This document shows positions 46,786-55,438 of a DNA stretch of 64,000 nucleotides, piece by piece. The position numbers and the translations under genes are program-made. Numbering within the stretch: the stretch's first letter is position 1; each line of letters begins with the position of its first letter. The notes below the pieces were generated by a model. It saw only the letters and a list, made by a program, of their open reading frames with translations, made no database searches and was not told where the DNA came from. Source of the DNA: Quatrionicoccus australiensis (GTDB lineage: Bacteria > Pseudomonadota > Gammaproteobacteria > Burkholderiales > Rhodocyclaceae); assembly GCF_020510425.1 (NCBI RefSeq), contig NZ_JAHBAH010000001.1, positions 2,151,001-2,215,000 of the forward strand. Direction: 5' to 3'.

Positions 46786-47399
46786 CAGCGCGGCTGGGTC
46801 AGGCGGTAAACCGCCAGGCTGCCGAGGAAATTAACGTCGCGGTCGGCGCTGCAGGTAACCGGATTGCCTTCTTCATCGAGTACGCTGCGCTCGCGGATGA
46901 TCAGGCCCATCCTGGCGCACAGGGCTTCGAAGTCGAGCAATGTGAAGAAACGCACGTTGGGCGAGTCGTACCACTCATAAGGCAGGTCTTCGGAAACCGG
47001 CATGCGGCCGTCGAGCACCGAGCGCAGGTTCTTCCAGTAGGCGAAATTGGGGAAGGAGACGACGGCTTCGCGGCCGACGCGCAGCATTTCGCGCAGGATC
47101 CCTTCGGTGTGGCGCACGGTCTGCAGGGTGCGCGACAGCACGACGTGGTCGAAGGCCTGGTCGGCGAATTCGTCGAGGCCTTTTTCCAGGTTGCCCTGGA
47201 TGATATTGATGCCGTTCTTGATCGCGGCGAGCACGTTGGCGTCATCGATCTCGACACCGACGCCGCTGACGCCGCGTGTCTCGATGAGGTGCTTCAGCAG
47301 CGTGCCGTCGCCGCAACCGAGGTCGAGTACACGGTGGCCTGGCTCGACCCAGCCGGCAATCACCGCGAAATCGGGGCGGCCCAGGGTGTGCGTGGTCAT
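46785..47399 (-). CDS. metW: Methionine biosynthesis protein MetW
   Basis: This 204-residue SAM-methyltransferase-fold protein has [20 protein letters not shown] and the ending typical of MetW. It pairs with MetX in many Proteobacteria, where it stimulates O-acylation of homoserine rather than acting as a classical methyltransferase. It overlaps the metX stop (ATGA). Confidence 0.93.
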   Translation of the reverse strand: MTTHTLGRPDFAVIAGWVEPGHRVLDLGCGDGTLLKHLIETRGVSGVGVEIDDANVLAAIKNGINIIQGNLEKGLDEFADQAFDHVVLSRTLQTVRHTEGILREMLRVGREAVVSFPNFAYWKNLRSVLDGRMPVSEDLPYEWYDSPNVRFFTLLDFEALCARMGLIIRERSVLDEEGNPVTCSADRDVNFLGSLAVYRLTQPR

Positions 47400-48520
47400 A
47401 GCTTGATGTTCCGCAGGTAGGCGTCGACGACGCCGTGATACTGGGCGTCTTCCATGAGGAAGGAGTCGTGGCCGAAGTTGAGGTCGATCTCGGCGTAGGA
47501 AACGTTGCGGCGTGCTGCCAGCAGAGCGGCGACAATTTCCTTGGAGCGGGCCGGCGTGAAGCGCCAGTCGGTAGTGAAGGAGGCGATCAGGAAATTGGCC
47601 TTGGTGCGCGCCAGGGTCTTGTTGAGATCGCCGTCGTCCTCGCGCGACGGATCGAAATAGTCGAGCGCCTTGGTCATCAGCAGATAGGTGTTGGCGTCGA
47701 AATAGCCGGCGAACTTGTCGCCCTGGTAGCGCAAATAGGATTCAACCTCGAACTCGACGTCGAAACCGAAGGAAAATGCGCTGTTGCGCAGTTCGCGACC
47801 GAATTTCTCACCCATCTGGTCGTCCGACAGATAGGTGATGTGGCCGAGCATGCGGGCCAGGCGCAGGCCGCGCACCGGTCGGGTGTTGTGTTGGTAGTAA
47901 TTGCCGCCGTGGAAGTCGGGGTCGGTCAGGATGGCCTGGCGCGCGACGTCGTTGAAGGCGATGTTCTGCGCCGAGAGCTTGGGTGCGGCGGCGATCACGA
48001 TGGCGTTGCGGACGCGCTCCGGGTAGGTGATGCTCCAGCGCAGGGCCTGCATGCCGCCCAGGCTGCCACCCATGACGGCGGCCCAGCTGTCGATGCCGAG
48101 CCGGTCGGCCAGCCGTGCCTGGGCATGTACCCAGTCATTGACCGCGACGATCGGGAAATCGGCGCCCCATTGCTTGCCGGTGGCGGGATTGATTGACGAC
48201 GGGCCGGTCGAGCCGTGACAGCCGCCGAGATTGTTCAGGCCGACGATGAAGAAACGCTCGGTATCGAGCGGTCGGCCGGGGCCGATGATGTTGTCCCACC
48301 AGCCGATGTTGTCCGGCTGGTCGGCGTAGTGGCCGGCAACGTGATGGTGGCCGGACAGCGCGTGACAGACGAGGATGGCGTTCGACTTGGCCGCATTGAG
48401 CGTGCCGTAGGTTTCATAGACCAGATCGTAGGCTGGCAGAATCCCGCCGCTGCGCAGATGCAGCGGTTGGTCGAAATGGGCGCGTTGTGATTCGACGGCG
48501 CCGACGGAATGTCCTGACAT
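47396..48520 (-). CDS. metX: Homoserine O-acyltransferase MetX
   Basis: This 374-residue alpha/beta-hydrolase makes O-acetyl- or O-succinyl-homoserine for methionine. The catalytic serine is in [20 protein letters not shown] and the histidine in [35 protein letters not shown] and [20 protein letters not shown] are conserved. Betaproteobacterial MetX paired with MetW generally prefers succinyl-CoA; this is not proven from sequence. A SAM-II-like riboswitch lies upstream. Confidence 0.94.
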   Translation of the reverse strand: MSGHSVGAVESQRAHFDQPLHLRSGGILPAYDLVYETYGTLNAAKSNAILVCHALSGHHHVAGHYADQPDNIGWWDNIIGPGRPLDTERFFIVGLNNLGGCHGSTGPSSINPATGKQWGADFPIVAVNDWVHAQARLADRLGIDSWAAVMGGSLGGMQALRWSITYPERVRNAIVIAAAPKLSAQNIAFNDVARQAILTDPDFHGGNYYQHNTRPVRGLRLARMLGHITYLSDDQMGEKFGRELRNSAFSFGFDVEFEVESYLRYQGDKFAGYFDANTYLLMTKALDYFDPSREDDGDLNKTLARTKANFLIASFTTDWRFTPARSKEIVAALLAARRNVSYAEIDLNFGHDSFLMEDAQYHGVVDAYLRNIKL

Positions 48521-48530
48521 ACTGTTCCTG

Positions 48531-48568
48531 AAAACAAAAACCCAGTTGGCTGAAAAACGCGAACTGGG
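48531..48568 (-). terminator. Attenuator-type terminator in the metX leader
   Basis: On the minus strand CCCAGTT (48568-48562) and AACTGGG (48547-48541) form a stem followed by TTTTTGTTTT (to 48531). It lies between the riboswitch aptamer and the metX start (48520), so it can stop transcription when SAM is bound. Confidence 0.8.
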
Positions 48569-48571
48569 CGG

Positions 48572-48628
48572 TTCCCGTTTTAGCTGTATTTAGAAGCGCC
48601 CGCAATCAGAGCTCAAATCGGCGCGGCT
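48572..48628 (-). ncRNA. SAM-II riboswitch aptamer controlling metX-metW
   Basis: On the minus strand the leader reads GCGCC-GATTTGAG, then a loop, GGCGC (P1 stem, complementary), and CTAAATACAGCTAAAACGGG. This closely follows the SAM-II consensus (P1, the loop and the conserved GCTAAA pairing tail). S-adenosylmethionine binding would fold the pseudoknot and favour the terminator at 48531-48568. It is downstream of the promoter at 48652-48680 and 52 bases before metX. Confidence 0.8.
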
Positions 48629-48651
48629 GGCATGTTGCCAGCGTGTGGCAG

Positions 48652-48680
48652 ACAATACCGAGCAGCCCGTGAAAAGTCAA
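48652..48680 (-). promoter_or_regulatory. Sigma-70 promoter of metX
   Basis: On the minus strand TTGACT (48680-48675), 17 bases, and TATTGT (48657-48652) make a near-consensus promoter. The predicted start near 48645 lies just upstream of the riboswitch. Confidence 0.75.
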
Positions 48681-48763
48681 TGAAATGGCCGTCCCTGAGC
48701 AAATCGCGGCCGACAGGGGAAGTTTTGTTAAGATGCAGAAAAGCGTCAGATATTGGGGGAATT

Positions 48764-49369
48764 GTGGCAACTAACCTGCTTGAACAACGGCGGCATCAGC
48801 GTATTCGTTTTGGCAATCCGCCACCGATACAGATTGGTTACGGCGGAAGTATCGGCGAAGGTGCCATTGTCAATCTTTCGCTCTCTGGTTTGATGGTGCG
48901 TACGGCCCTTGAACTGGATATCGGCCACGTGGCCGGTTGCGAGTTTTCGCTGTTCGGGTCGCCCGTGATCGACGTTCCGGTGACCGTGGTCAGTCGGGTT
49001 GGCGATTTGTTCGGTGCGCGTTTCCAGACTGGGCCGATCAACCAGATCATCATTGACGACGCGATCAGCTCAGCCCTGGCTTCCGGACAAGCTTCGATCC
49101 TGTCGGTCAACGACCTGGCCGGGCGCAAGGTGATGCGTATTTCCGGCGGTCTGAATGGCGCTTTGGAGAGTGATTTCATGCATGCCCTGACCCGGGTCGG
49201 CATTCACGAAATGGACCTTGCCGGCGTGACGACTGTCGATCAGGCTGGCCTGGCATTGTGTCGGGCGGCAACGAGCTTGCATGGTGTGACGATTGGCGCC
49301 CGGTCGGAGGCATTCTCCGGCGCCTGGAATCTGGCTCTGGCCATCGCGGGTGAGGTTGAAGGTCCTTGA
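48764..49369 (+). CDS. PilZ domain - STAS-like domain protein
   Basis: About 201 residues from GTG 48764. Residues ~8-95 form a PilZ-type c-di-GMP receptor, with EQRRHQRIRFGNPPPIQIGY (RxxxR) and AIVNLSLSGLMVRTALELD (NxSxxG). The C-terminal part (AGRKVMRISGGLNGALESDF to the end) resembles a STAS/MlaB-like anti-sigma-antagonist fold, with HEMDLAGVTTVDQAGLALCR. The serine usually phosphorylated is replaced (DQAG), so it is probably a non-phosphorylated binding module. Its stop overlaps the TonB-receptor TTG start (TTGA). Confidence 0.8.
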   Translation: MATNLLEQRRHQRIRFGNPPPIQIGYGGSIGEGAIVNLSLSGLMVRTALELDIGHVAGCEFSLFGSPVIDVPVTVVSRVGDLFGARFQTGPINQIIIDDAISSALASGQASILSVNDLAGRKVMRISGGLNGALESDFMHALTRVGIHEMDLAGVTTVDQAGLALCRAATSLHGVTIGARSEAFSGAWNLALAIAGEVEGP

Positions 49370-51450
49370 ACCCCTTGTTTCCCGTAAAAATTTTTGCCAA
49401 ATCGTGTCCGCGTCTCCTTTTTCCTGTGGGGCTACTGTGTCTTGCGACAGCAGCCATGGCCGAAGATGAAGCCATTTATTTCAGCGATCTGCCGGTTGTT
49501 GCATCGGTCAGTCGTCTGCCGCAAAGACTGGCCGATGCACCGACGGCAGTGACGGTGATCGATCGCGACATCATCAAGGCATCCGGTGCGCGCGATCTGA
49601 ACGATATATTTCGTCTGGTGCCCGGCTTCCAGACTTATCCGAATACGACTGAGACGGCGCGGGTCAGCTATCACGGGATGGGGGAGGGCGAGTATGGGGC
49701 GCGAGTACAGGTTTTGATCGACGGGCGTTCGATGTATTCGCCCCTGTTCGGCGGTGGCGTCAATTGGGCAACCTTGCCGGTGGCACTGGACGATATCGAG
49801 CGTATCGAGGTCGTGCGCGGTACCAATGCCGTCTCTTACGGCAGCAATGCCTTCCTTGGCGTGATTAACATCATTACGGTTGATCCAGCGCTGACGCATG
49901 GTCTTTCGCTGTCGACCAGTTTCGGCAACCAGAATGTCCGCGATTACAACTTCAGGTTAGGCGGAAAAATCGGGGAAACAGGCGATTTTCGTTTCACTTT
50001 CAAACAGCAGAATGACGACGGTCTGACTAATCGTTACGACTGGGTTGATTCATATTTTTCTCGACTGGTTGATCTACGGGCCGATTTTTCCTTGTCCGAT
50101 CGAGATAGTCTGCAGGTTAGTCTGGGGCAGGCGGAAGGCGTGAGCCAGGTTGGTCGGCTGGGCAGTATGATTTCTATTCCCGGTTTGCCGCCGATTGACG
50201 GCGACCCGATACGCGACCTCAAACAAAAGGATATTTATGTCCAGCTCTTGTGGCGCCGGGTGTTCTCTCCTGGTTCAGACCTGCAAGTGCGCTATTCCTA
50301 TGTTGAGGATCGATCAAGCGATGCTTTTTCAGTCAGCATTCCGGGTCAGAGTTATGTTTTTAATCAGTCGGGTGACGAGGGGGTTCGGCATGAGATTGAG
50401 CTCCAGCATAGTCTGAAAATGGCGGAATCCGCACGCCTTGCCTGGGGGGCAAGCTGGCGTGATGATGGGACTCGTTCGAAGTGGTCCTTGTCAGGGCGAG
50501 GGATGGTGCATCGAGATGTCAGTCGTTTGTTCGGTAATCTGGAGTGGAAGCCTGTCCGATGGTTTACCGGCAATGTCGGTATTGCAGGAGAAAATGATTC
50601 GTTGGCCGGATTTCACCTGTCCCCCAGGCTAAGTACCAACTTTCACCTGAATGCAGAAAATACGCTCAGACTCGGGGTGTCAAGAGCGTATCGAAATAGC
50701 AGTACGGTTGACTATCTTGGCAATGCGAAGGTGATACTTGCTAACACGTTGATTTATAACGTGTATCAAGGGAATCGAAGTCTTCCGTCGGAGCGCCTGG
50801 ATACGGTTGAGGTCGGTTATCTGGGTGACTGGCGTGACTGGCGGGCGAGTCTGGATGTACGGCTGTTCAGTGAAAAAATCTATGATCGATTGTTCAGAAT
50901 AGATTTGGGAACCGGAGCCTCAGTACCGGATACCACTTTGCCGGATGCCACGGTACCAATACAGAATATCCACATCTACGGTGTCGAATATCAGTTCAAA
51001 TGGCAACCTTTTGACAATACTCGTTTGCTTGTCAATCAGGCCTTTACCCGGGCCGATGCGGATTACCTTGCTTCGGCCTTGGGTTTGTCGGGATCGACGC
51101 TGGCCAATGCGTCCGATGCACAGAAAATCGATTACTTCACCGAGCATTCAATGCCGCGGCGCTCAAGCTCACTCCTGTTGATGCAGAAATTACCGTTCGG
51201 ACTTGATTTTTCGATCGCCGGATACTGGCAGGACATGATGAAGTGGACAACGAATACCTCTTCAGTCAAATACCAACGTTACGATGCGCGCCTGGGCTAT
51301 CCCTTCCGTTTTAGTGGTTTACGCGGTGAGTTTGCGCTTACCGTGCAGTCGCTGAACGGCACCCACAGCGAATACAAGTCCAGCATTAATAATCCCGACG
51401 GACGTCTCGTCGAACGTCGTCAGTGGCTGAGCCTGCGACTGGATTACTAG
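49366..51450 (+). CDS. TonB-dependent receptor
   Basis: This outer-membrane gated channel has about 694 residues. The signal peptide (~32 residues) ends LATAAMA. A plug domain (RLADAPTAVTVIDRDIIKAS, GSNAFLGVINIIT) precedes a 22-strand-type barrel that ends LVERRQWLSLRLDY with terminal aromatic. It starts at TTG 49366, coupled to the PilZ gene. The substrate (siderophore, cobalamin or other) is not evident. The barrel region is visibly less GC-rich than its neighbours. Confidence 0.93.
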   Translation: MNPLFPVKIFAKSCPRLLFPVGLLCLATAAMAEDEAIYFSDLPVVASVSRLPQRLADAPTAVTVIDRDIIKASGARDLNDIFRLVPGFQTYPNTTETARVSYHGMGEGEYGARVQVLIDGRSMYSPLFGGGVNWATLPVALDDIERIEVVRGTNAVSYGSNAFLGVINIITVDPALTHGLSLSTSFGNQNVRDYNFRLGGKIGETGDFRFTFKQQNDDGLTNRYDWVDSYFSRLVDLRADFSLSDRDSLQVSLGQAEGVSQVGRLGSMISIPGLPPIDGDPIRDLKQKDIYVQLLWRRVFSPGSDLQVRYSYVEDRSSDAFSVSIPGQSYVFNQSGDEGVRHEIELQHSLKMAESARLAWGASWRDDGTRSKWSLSGRGMVHRDVSRLFGNLEWKPVRWFTGNVGIAGENDSLAGFHLSPRLSTNFHLNAENTLRLGVSRAYRNSSTVDYLGNAKVILANTLIYNVYQGNRSLPSERLDTVEVGYLGDWRDWRASLDVRLFSEKIYDRLFRIDLGTGASVPDTTLPDATVPIQNIHIYGVEYQFKWQPFDNTRLLVNQAFTRADADYLASALGLSGSTLANASDAQKIDYFTEHSMPRRSSSLLLMQKLPFGLDFSIAGYWQDMMKWTTNTSSVKYQRYDARLGYPFRFSGLRGEFALTVQSLNGTHSEYKSSINNPDGRLVERRQWLSLRLDY

Positions 51451-51454
51451 CCGT

Positions 51455-53548
51455 TCAGGCGGAGCGGATAACGGCGCCTTCCAGCCATACTTCGAAGGGT
51501 TCGCAGGGCGCCACCGCCAGTCCCTGGGCATAGCTGATACCGAGTTCTTCGAGTTGCTGCAGCTTTGCCGGATCGTTGATGTTGTCGGCGATCGAGTGAA
51601 TGTCGAGATCGGCGGTGATTTCCTGCACCGCACGCAAGAGTGCCGTCGAGGCGCGATTGCCGCCGAGGTCGCGGGTCAGGCTGCGGCTCAGTTTGACGCA
51701 GGCCGGTGCAATGGCACGCAGGTGGCTGAACGAAGAGAGTCCGCCACCGAAGTCGTCGAGCCCGACCTGGCAACCCAGGGCGCGGACCTGGCGCGAGAAT
51801 TCGAGTGCCTGGCTGTTGTGGTGCGTCGTCACATCTTCCGAAAAAATCAGGCAAAGCCCGTCGCCCGGCAGGTTGTGGCGGGCCAGGTTGCGGGCAATCA
51901 AGTCGATGATCGCGCGGCGGCCGAGCGATGTGCGGGAGAGCGGGATCAGGCAGTGCAATTGCTTGTTGTGGCGGCGCGCGCGGTCGATGGCATTAATCGC
52001 CGTTTCTATGAAACGCTGGTCGATGCTTGACGCCAGATCATAGCGTTCCGCCGCATCGATCAGGGCCGACAGCGCAATCGGCGCTTGCCCCGGTTCATGC
52101 AGACGGGCGCTCAGTTCGACGTAGTGATAGCCGGGGGCGTCATTTTGCAGCGCCTTGAGCGGCAGGGCCTCGATCAGCAGGCGGTCTTCGGCCAGCGCGC
52201 TGGCAATGCGTCCGGCCCAGTTGTTGCTCTCCTGGCGGCGTTCCGGCACGTTGCTGGTTTCCTGCTCACAGACCTGGTTGCGACCACTTTCCTTGGCGCG
52301 GTAGCAGGCCGAGTCACTGGCGGCGAGGACTTCATTGATGTTGCGTACCCGCCGGCTGACGGGCGTCAGACCGATACTGGCGCCGATCGCGAAAACCTTG
52401 TCCTGCCAGATGAAGCGGTAGGCACCGGCGAGGCCACAGATGTCATCTGCCACCTGCCGGGCGCGGGCGCCACTGCAGTTGGCGAGGATGATGCCGAATT
52501 CGTCGCCGCCGAGGCGGGCCAGGGTGTCTTCTTCACGCAGGCGCCCCTGGAACAGTTGCGAAATCTGGCGCAACAGTTCGTCGCCGGCCAGGTGGCCGCA
52601 GGTGTCATTGACCGGCTTGAAGCGGTCGAGGTCGAGCAGCAGGACGCTGAATTCCTCGCCGCCGGCCTGGACGGCCGAGAGCGCCTTATCCAGGCGGTTC
52701 TCGAACTCGCGCCGGTTGAGCAGGCCGGTCAGCGCATCGTGGCGGGCCTGGAAAGCGAGTTGGGCGGTGGCCTCCTCGATCCGGCTCTGCATCGAGTGAT
52801 GGACTTCCTCGAGGTGGTTGGCCATCTCGTTGAAGCCATGTTCGAGAATGCCGAGTTCGGCGCTCGAATGAGTCGGCACGCGCGTGTCGAGGCGTCCCGA
52901 GGACATCTCGCGTACTGCCTGGACAAGGCGCTTGAGCGGGCGGGCCAGGCTGTCGGCCATGGCAATCGCGAGCAGGGCAATGCCGATCAGTCCGATGAAA
53001 ACAATGATCAATCCACGCAGCAGCAACTCGCGCTGCTGATTGATCAGTTCGGTCTTGTCGAATTCGATGAAAACATGACCAATCACTTCCGGCGGGGTTG
53101 GCTTGGTGTTGCTCGATACCGGCTCGAACAGCGCGTCGCTTTCGTTCTGCGAGCGCAGCACGGGCGCGCCGAAGGCGATCCAGCTTTCGGTTTCGGTGAC
53201 CATTTTCGGTCCGTCCAGCGACTGGCGGAGGATCTCGCTGGCCAGCGAAACGCGGCCGCCGACGGCAATGGCGCGGCCTTTCGGACTGACGATGATGGTT
53301 GCCTTGACATCCGATTCCTGGATGGTGGTCTGGGCCAGCCCGTGCAGGCTCTCGATTTGCCCGGAAATGATGCCGTATTCACTGATCTGGGCGAGATAAC
53401 GCACGGTGGCGAGTGCCTTGGTGCGCAATTCGCCTTCCAGGGTCTGGATACCGCTCAGCGTGAAATAGGAGACCAGCGTAATGGCGATAGCGGCACTTGG
53501 CAGGAGCGAGAGCAGCAAGAGTCGCTGGCGGAGGTTGAGGCGAGTCAT
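51455..53548 (-). CDS. Membrane HAMP-GGDEF-EAL protein, EAL degenerate
   Basis: This is a 697-residue c-di-GMP signalling protein. An N-terminal membrane helix, a periplasmic sensor region (~35-185), a second helix (LIIVFIGLIGIALLAIAMAD) and HAMP lead into a GGDEF domain with an intact GGDEF signature (residues 347-351). The EAL-like domain (~440-690) lacks key residues: ELSARL replaces EALVR, KLSR replaces KIDR, and IADNIN replaces the catalytic-glutamate segment. It is therefore likely a cyclase with a non-catalytic binding EAL. It overlaps the ABC-binding gene by four bases. Confidence 0.9.
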   Translation of the reverse strand: MTRLNLRQRLLLLSLLPSAAIAITLVSYFTLSGIQTLEGELRTKALATVRYLAQISEYGIISGQIESLHGLAQTTIQESDVKATIIVSPKGRAIAVGGRVSLASEILRQSLDGPKMVTETESWIAFGAPVLRSQNESDALFEPVSSNTKPTPPEVIGHVFIEFDKTELINQQRELLLRGLIIVFIGLIGIALLAIAMADSLARPLKRLVQAVREMSSGRLDTRVPTHSSAELGILEHGFNEMANHLEEVHHSMQSRIEEATAQLAFQARHDALTGLLNRREFENRLDKALSAVQAGGEEFSVLLLDLDRFKPVNDTCGHLAGDELLRQISQLFQGRLREEDTLARLGGDEFGIILANCSGARARQVADDICGLAGAYRFIWQDKVFAIGASIGLTPVSRRVRNINEVLAASDSACYRAKESGRNQVCEQETSNVPERRQESNNWAGRIASALAEDRLLIEALPLKALQNDAPGYHYVELSARLHEPGQAPIALSALIDAAERYDLASSIDQRFIETAINAIDRARRHNKQLHCLIPLSRTSLGRRAIIDLIARNLARHNLPGDGLCLIFSEDVTTHHNSQALEFSRQVRALGCQVGLDDFGGGLSSFSHLRAIAPACVKLSRSLTRDLGGNRASTALLRAVQEITADLDIHSIADNINDPAKLQQLEELGISYAQGLAVAPCEPFEVWLEGAVIRSA

Positions 53549-54453
53549 CGGGCATCCTTGTCGGCGAGCATGGCGCGGCGGATATCGGCTTCGTCGGGGA
53601 GATTGAGGTTGAGCGCCTGGGCGACGTTCTGGTTGATCTGGACGGCAAACTGGCTGGGCGGCATCGGCGCGGGCAGCGTGTTGGTGAATGCAAGGACAAG
53701 TTCCGCGCTCTGGCGGGCAATCTGGGCCGGGGTCGAGTAGAGCGCGGCGAGCGCACCGGCATTGACCAGGGCAGCGGAGAAGGCGACCACCGGGCGCTGA
53801 TGGCGGTAGGTGGTGACCAGGATGGCCTTGATGTTGTCGCGCTTGTAGATGTTGGTGTCGGGCGTGGCGAGCAGTACGTGGACCCGGGACAAGAGCGTAG
53901 ACAACGCTGGCAACAGGGTCCGGTCGGTATCGCTTTCCTCGCTGTCGAGAATCAGGCCTGCCGCATTGAAGGCATGTTGAAACTGATTGTTTTGCGGCCG
54001 GGTTTCGGCGCTGATCAGCATGCCAATGCGGTTTTTGCCGGGCAGCAGTTGACGTAGAAAGGAAGCTTGTCTGGCCGGTGGCTGGTCGAGATAGATGGCG
54101 GTCAGGCGCCGGTTGCGGCTGCCGCTTTCGGCGACCAGCTTGTCGTAGACCTGGCGCGGAATCAGTGTCGCGATAATCGGTGTGCTGCCGCCGCGGCCCA
54201 GTACCTGGCGCAAGGCCGTGCTGCCGGCGGCGATGATCAGGTCGGCGCGCTCCGTGCCATCCTCGGCGGCATCGAGCCCGACCGGGTAGCGGCTCAGTTT
54301 CCAGTTGCTGCCATCAAGGGCATCGCGCAGGGTGGCGCTGAATTCGGCATAGGGCCCGGTCGATTCGCTGAGTACCAGCGCGACGTTGCCGGCCCGCGCC
54401 AGAGGAACGACCAACAGAAAGACGAACAGGAGGCGCAGGGTGGCCAGAACCAT
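53545..54453 (-). CDS. Periplasmic ABC_sub_bind family protein
   Basis: About 302 residues with signal peptide MVLATLRLLFVFLLVVPLAR followed by AGNVALVLSESTGPYAEF. It is the two-domain periplasmic binding fold of the PF04392-like family (ADLIIAAGSTALRQVLGRGG, PIIATLIPRQVYDKLVAESG, LVLAFTNTLPAP). No ABC permease or ATPase gene accompanies it. Instead it is co-transcribed with the HAMP-GGDEF-EAL protein, suggesting a ligand-binding partner of that sensor. ATG 54453 is chosen because earlier in-frame codons encode non-signal sequence. Confidence 0.85.
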   Translation of the reverse strand: MVLATLRLLFVFLLVVPLARAGNVALVLSESTGPYAEFSATLRDALDGSNWKLSRYPVGLDAAEDGTERADLIIAAGSTALRQVLGRGGSTPIIATLIPRQVYDKLVAESGSRNRRLTAIYLDQPPARQASFLRQLLPGKNRIGMLISAETRPQNNQFQHAFNAAGLILDSEESDTDRTLLPALSTLLSRVHVLLATPDTNIYKRDNIKAILVTTYRHQRPVVAFSAALVNAGALAALYSTPAQIARQSAELVLAFTNTLPAPMPPSQFAVQINQNVAQALNLNLPDEADIRRAMLADKDAR

Positions 54454-54606
54454 CGGCACAATATAGCGGGTTGTCCTATGCCAAAGCAATGCGTGATATC
54501 CGCAGGCTTGATGCAGGAAGGGCGCTTTTGCCTGGCGGCCTGTCGGGTGTCCGCATAATGCGGATGCCGGCAATACCTCTATGGCAAAGCGTTCCGGCAC
54601 GGCTGC

Positions 54607-55431
54607 TCAGCGACCGGCCGGTGCTTTCGCGGGCGGCGCGAAATCGAGCAGTTCGAGGAGCAGGGGCAGGCCTTCGCTGATTGCGACCGGGCCTGGCGTC
54701 AGGATGATCGCCGACTTGATTTCGTGCAGGCGGCCGTTTTGCACCGCCGTAACGGTCGACCAGCCGGCACGGGCAGAAATGCGCTCCGGCCGGAAGTGCT
54801 TGCCGCACCACGAACCGATGATGACTTCCGGATCGCGCCGGACGATTTCCAGCGGCTCGGCCAGGATGCGGTCGCGCGCCAGTGGCGAGCCGGCGCGTTC
54901 GGGAAATATGTCGGTGCCGCCGGCGATCTCGATCAGCTCGGACACCCAGCGCACGGCGGTGATGTTCGGCTCGTCCCATTCCTCGAAATAGACGCGTGGC
55001 CGGTGGCCGCTGCGCGCCAGTCGTTCGGCGGCAATGGCTCTGGCGGCCTCGATCTGCGCTTCCAACTCGGCAACCAGTTCCGCTGCCTTGGCTTCGGCCC
55101 CGACCAGCCGGCCCAGGGTTTCGATCATGCCGAGGATGTCGTCCACGCTGCGCATGTTGAAGGCGTAGACCGGCACGCCGGCCTTGATCAGGTCGCGCGC
55201 GATGTCGGCCTGCAGGTCGGAGAAGGTGAGCACCAGATCGGGCTGCACGGCGAGGATCTTGTCGATGTCGCCGCTGGTGAAGGCATAGACCTTGGGTTTT
55301 TCCTTGCGCGCCTGCGGCGGCCGTACCGTGTAGCCGGAAATGCCGGCGATGCGATCCTGCTCGCCGAGCGCGTAAAGCACTTCGACGGTTTCGGTGGTCA
55401 GGCAGACGATACGTTGCGGCAGGCGGCTCAT
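54607..55431 (-). CDS. BtuF-like cobalamin-binding protein, no signal peptide
   Basis: About 274 residues in the BtuF/periplasmic-binding-like fold (RIVCLTTETVEVLYALGEQD, RIAGISGYTVRPPQARKEKP; later IIGSWCGKHFRPERI). The best start ATG 55431 gives no signal peptide. Many betaproteobacterial cobalamin-binding proteins of this type lack one and may act in the cytoplasm or use another route. It is seven bases after the secreted paralogue, in the cobalamin operon. Confidence 0.82.
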   Translation of the reverse strand: MSRLPQRIVCLTTETVEVLYALGEQDRIAGISGYTVRPPQARKEKPKVYAFTSGDIDKILAVQPDLVLTFSDLQADIARDLIKAGVPVYAFNMRSVDDILGMIETLGRLVGAEAKAAELVAELEAQIEAARAIAAERLARSGHRPRVYFEEWDEPNITAVRWVSELIEIAGGTDIFPERAGSPLARDRILAEPLEIVRRDPEVIIGSWCGKHFRPERISARAGWSTVTAVQNGRLHEIKSAIILTPGPVAISEGLPLLLELLDFAPPAKAPAGR

Positions 55432-55438
55432 GCGGGCT

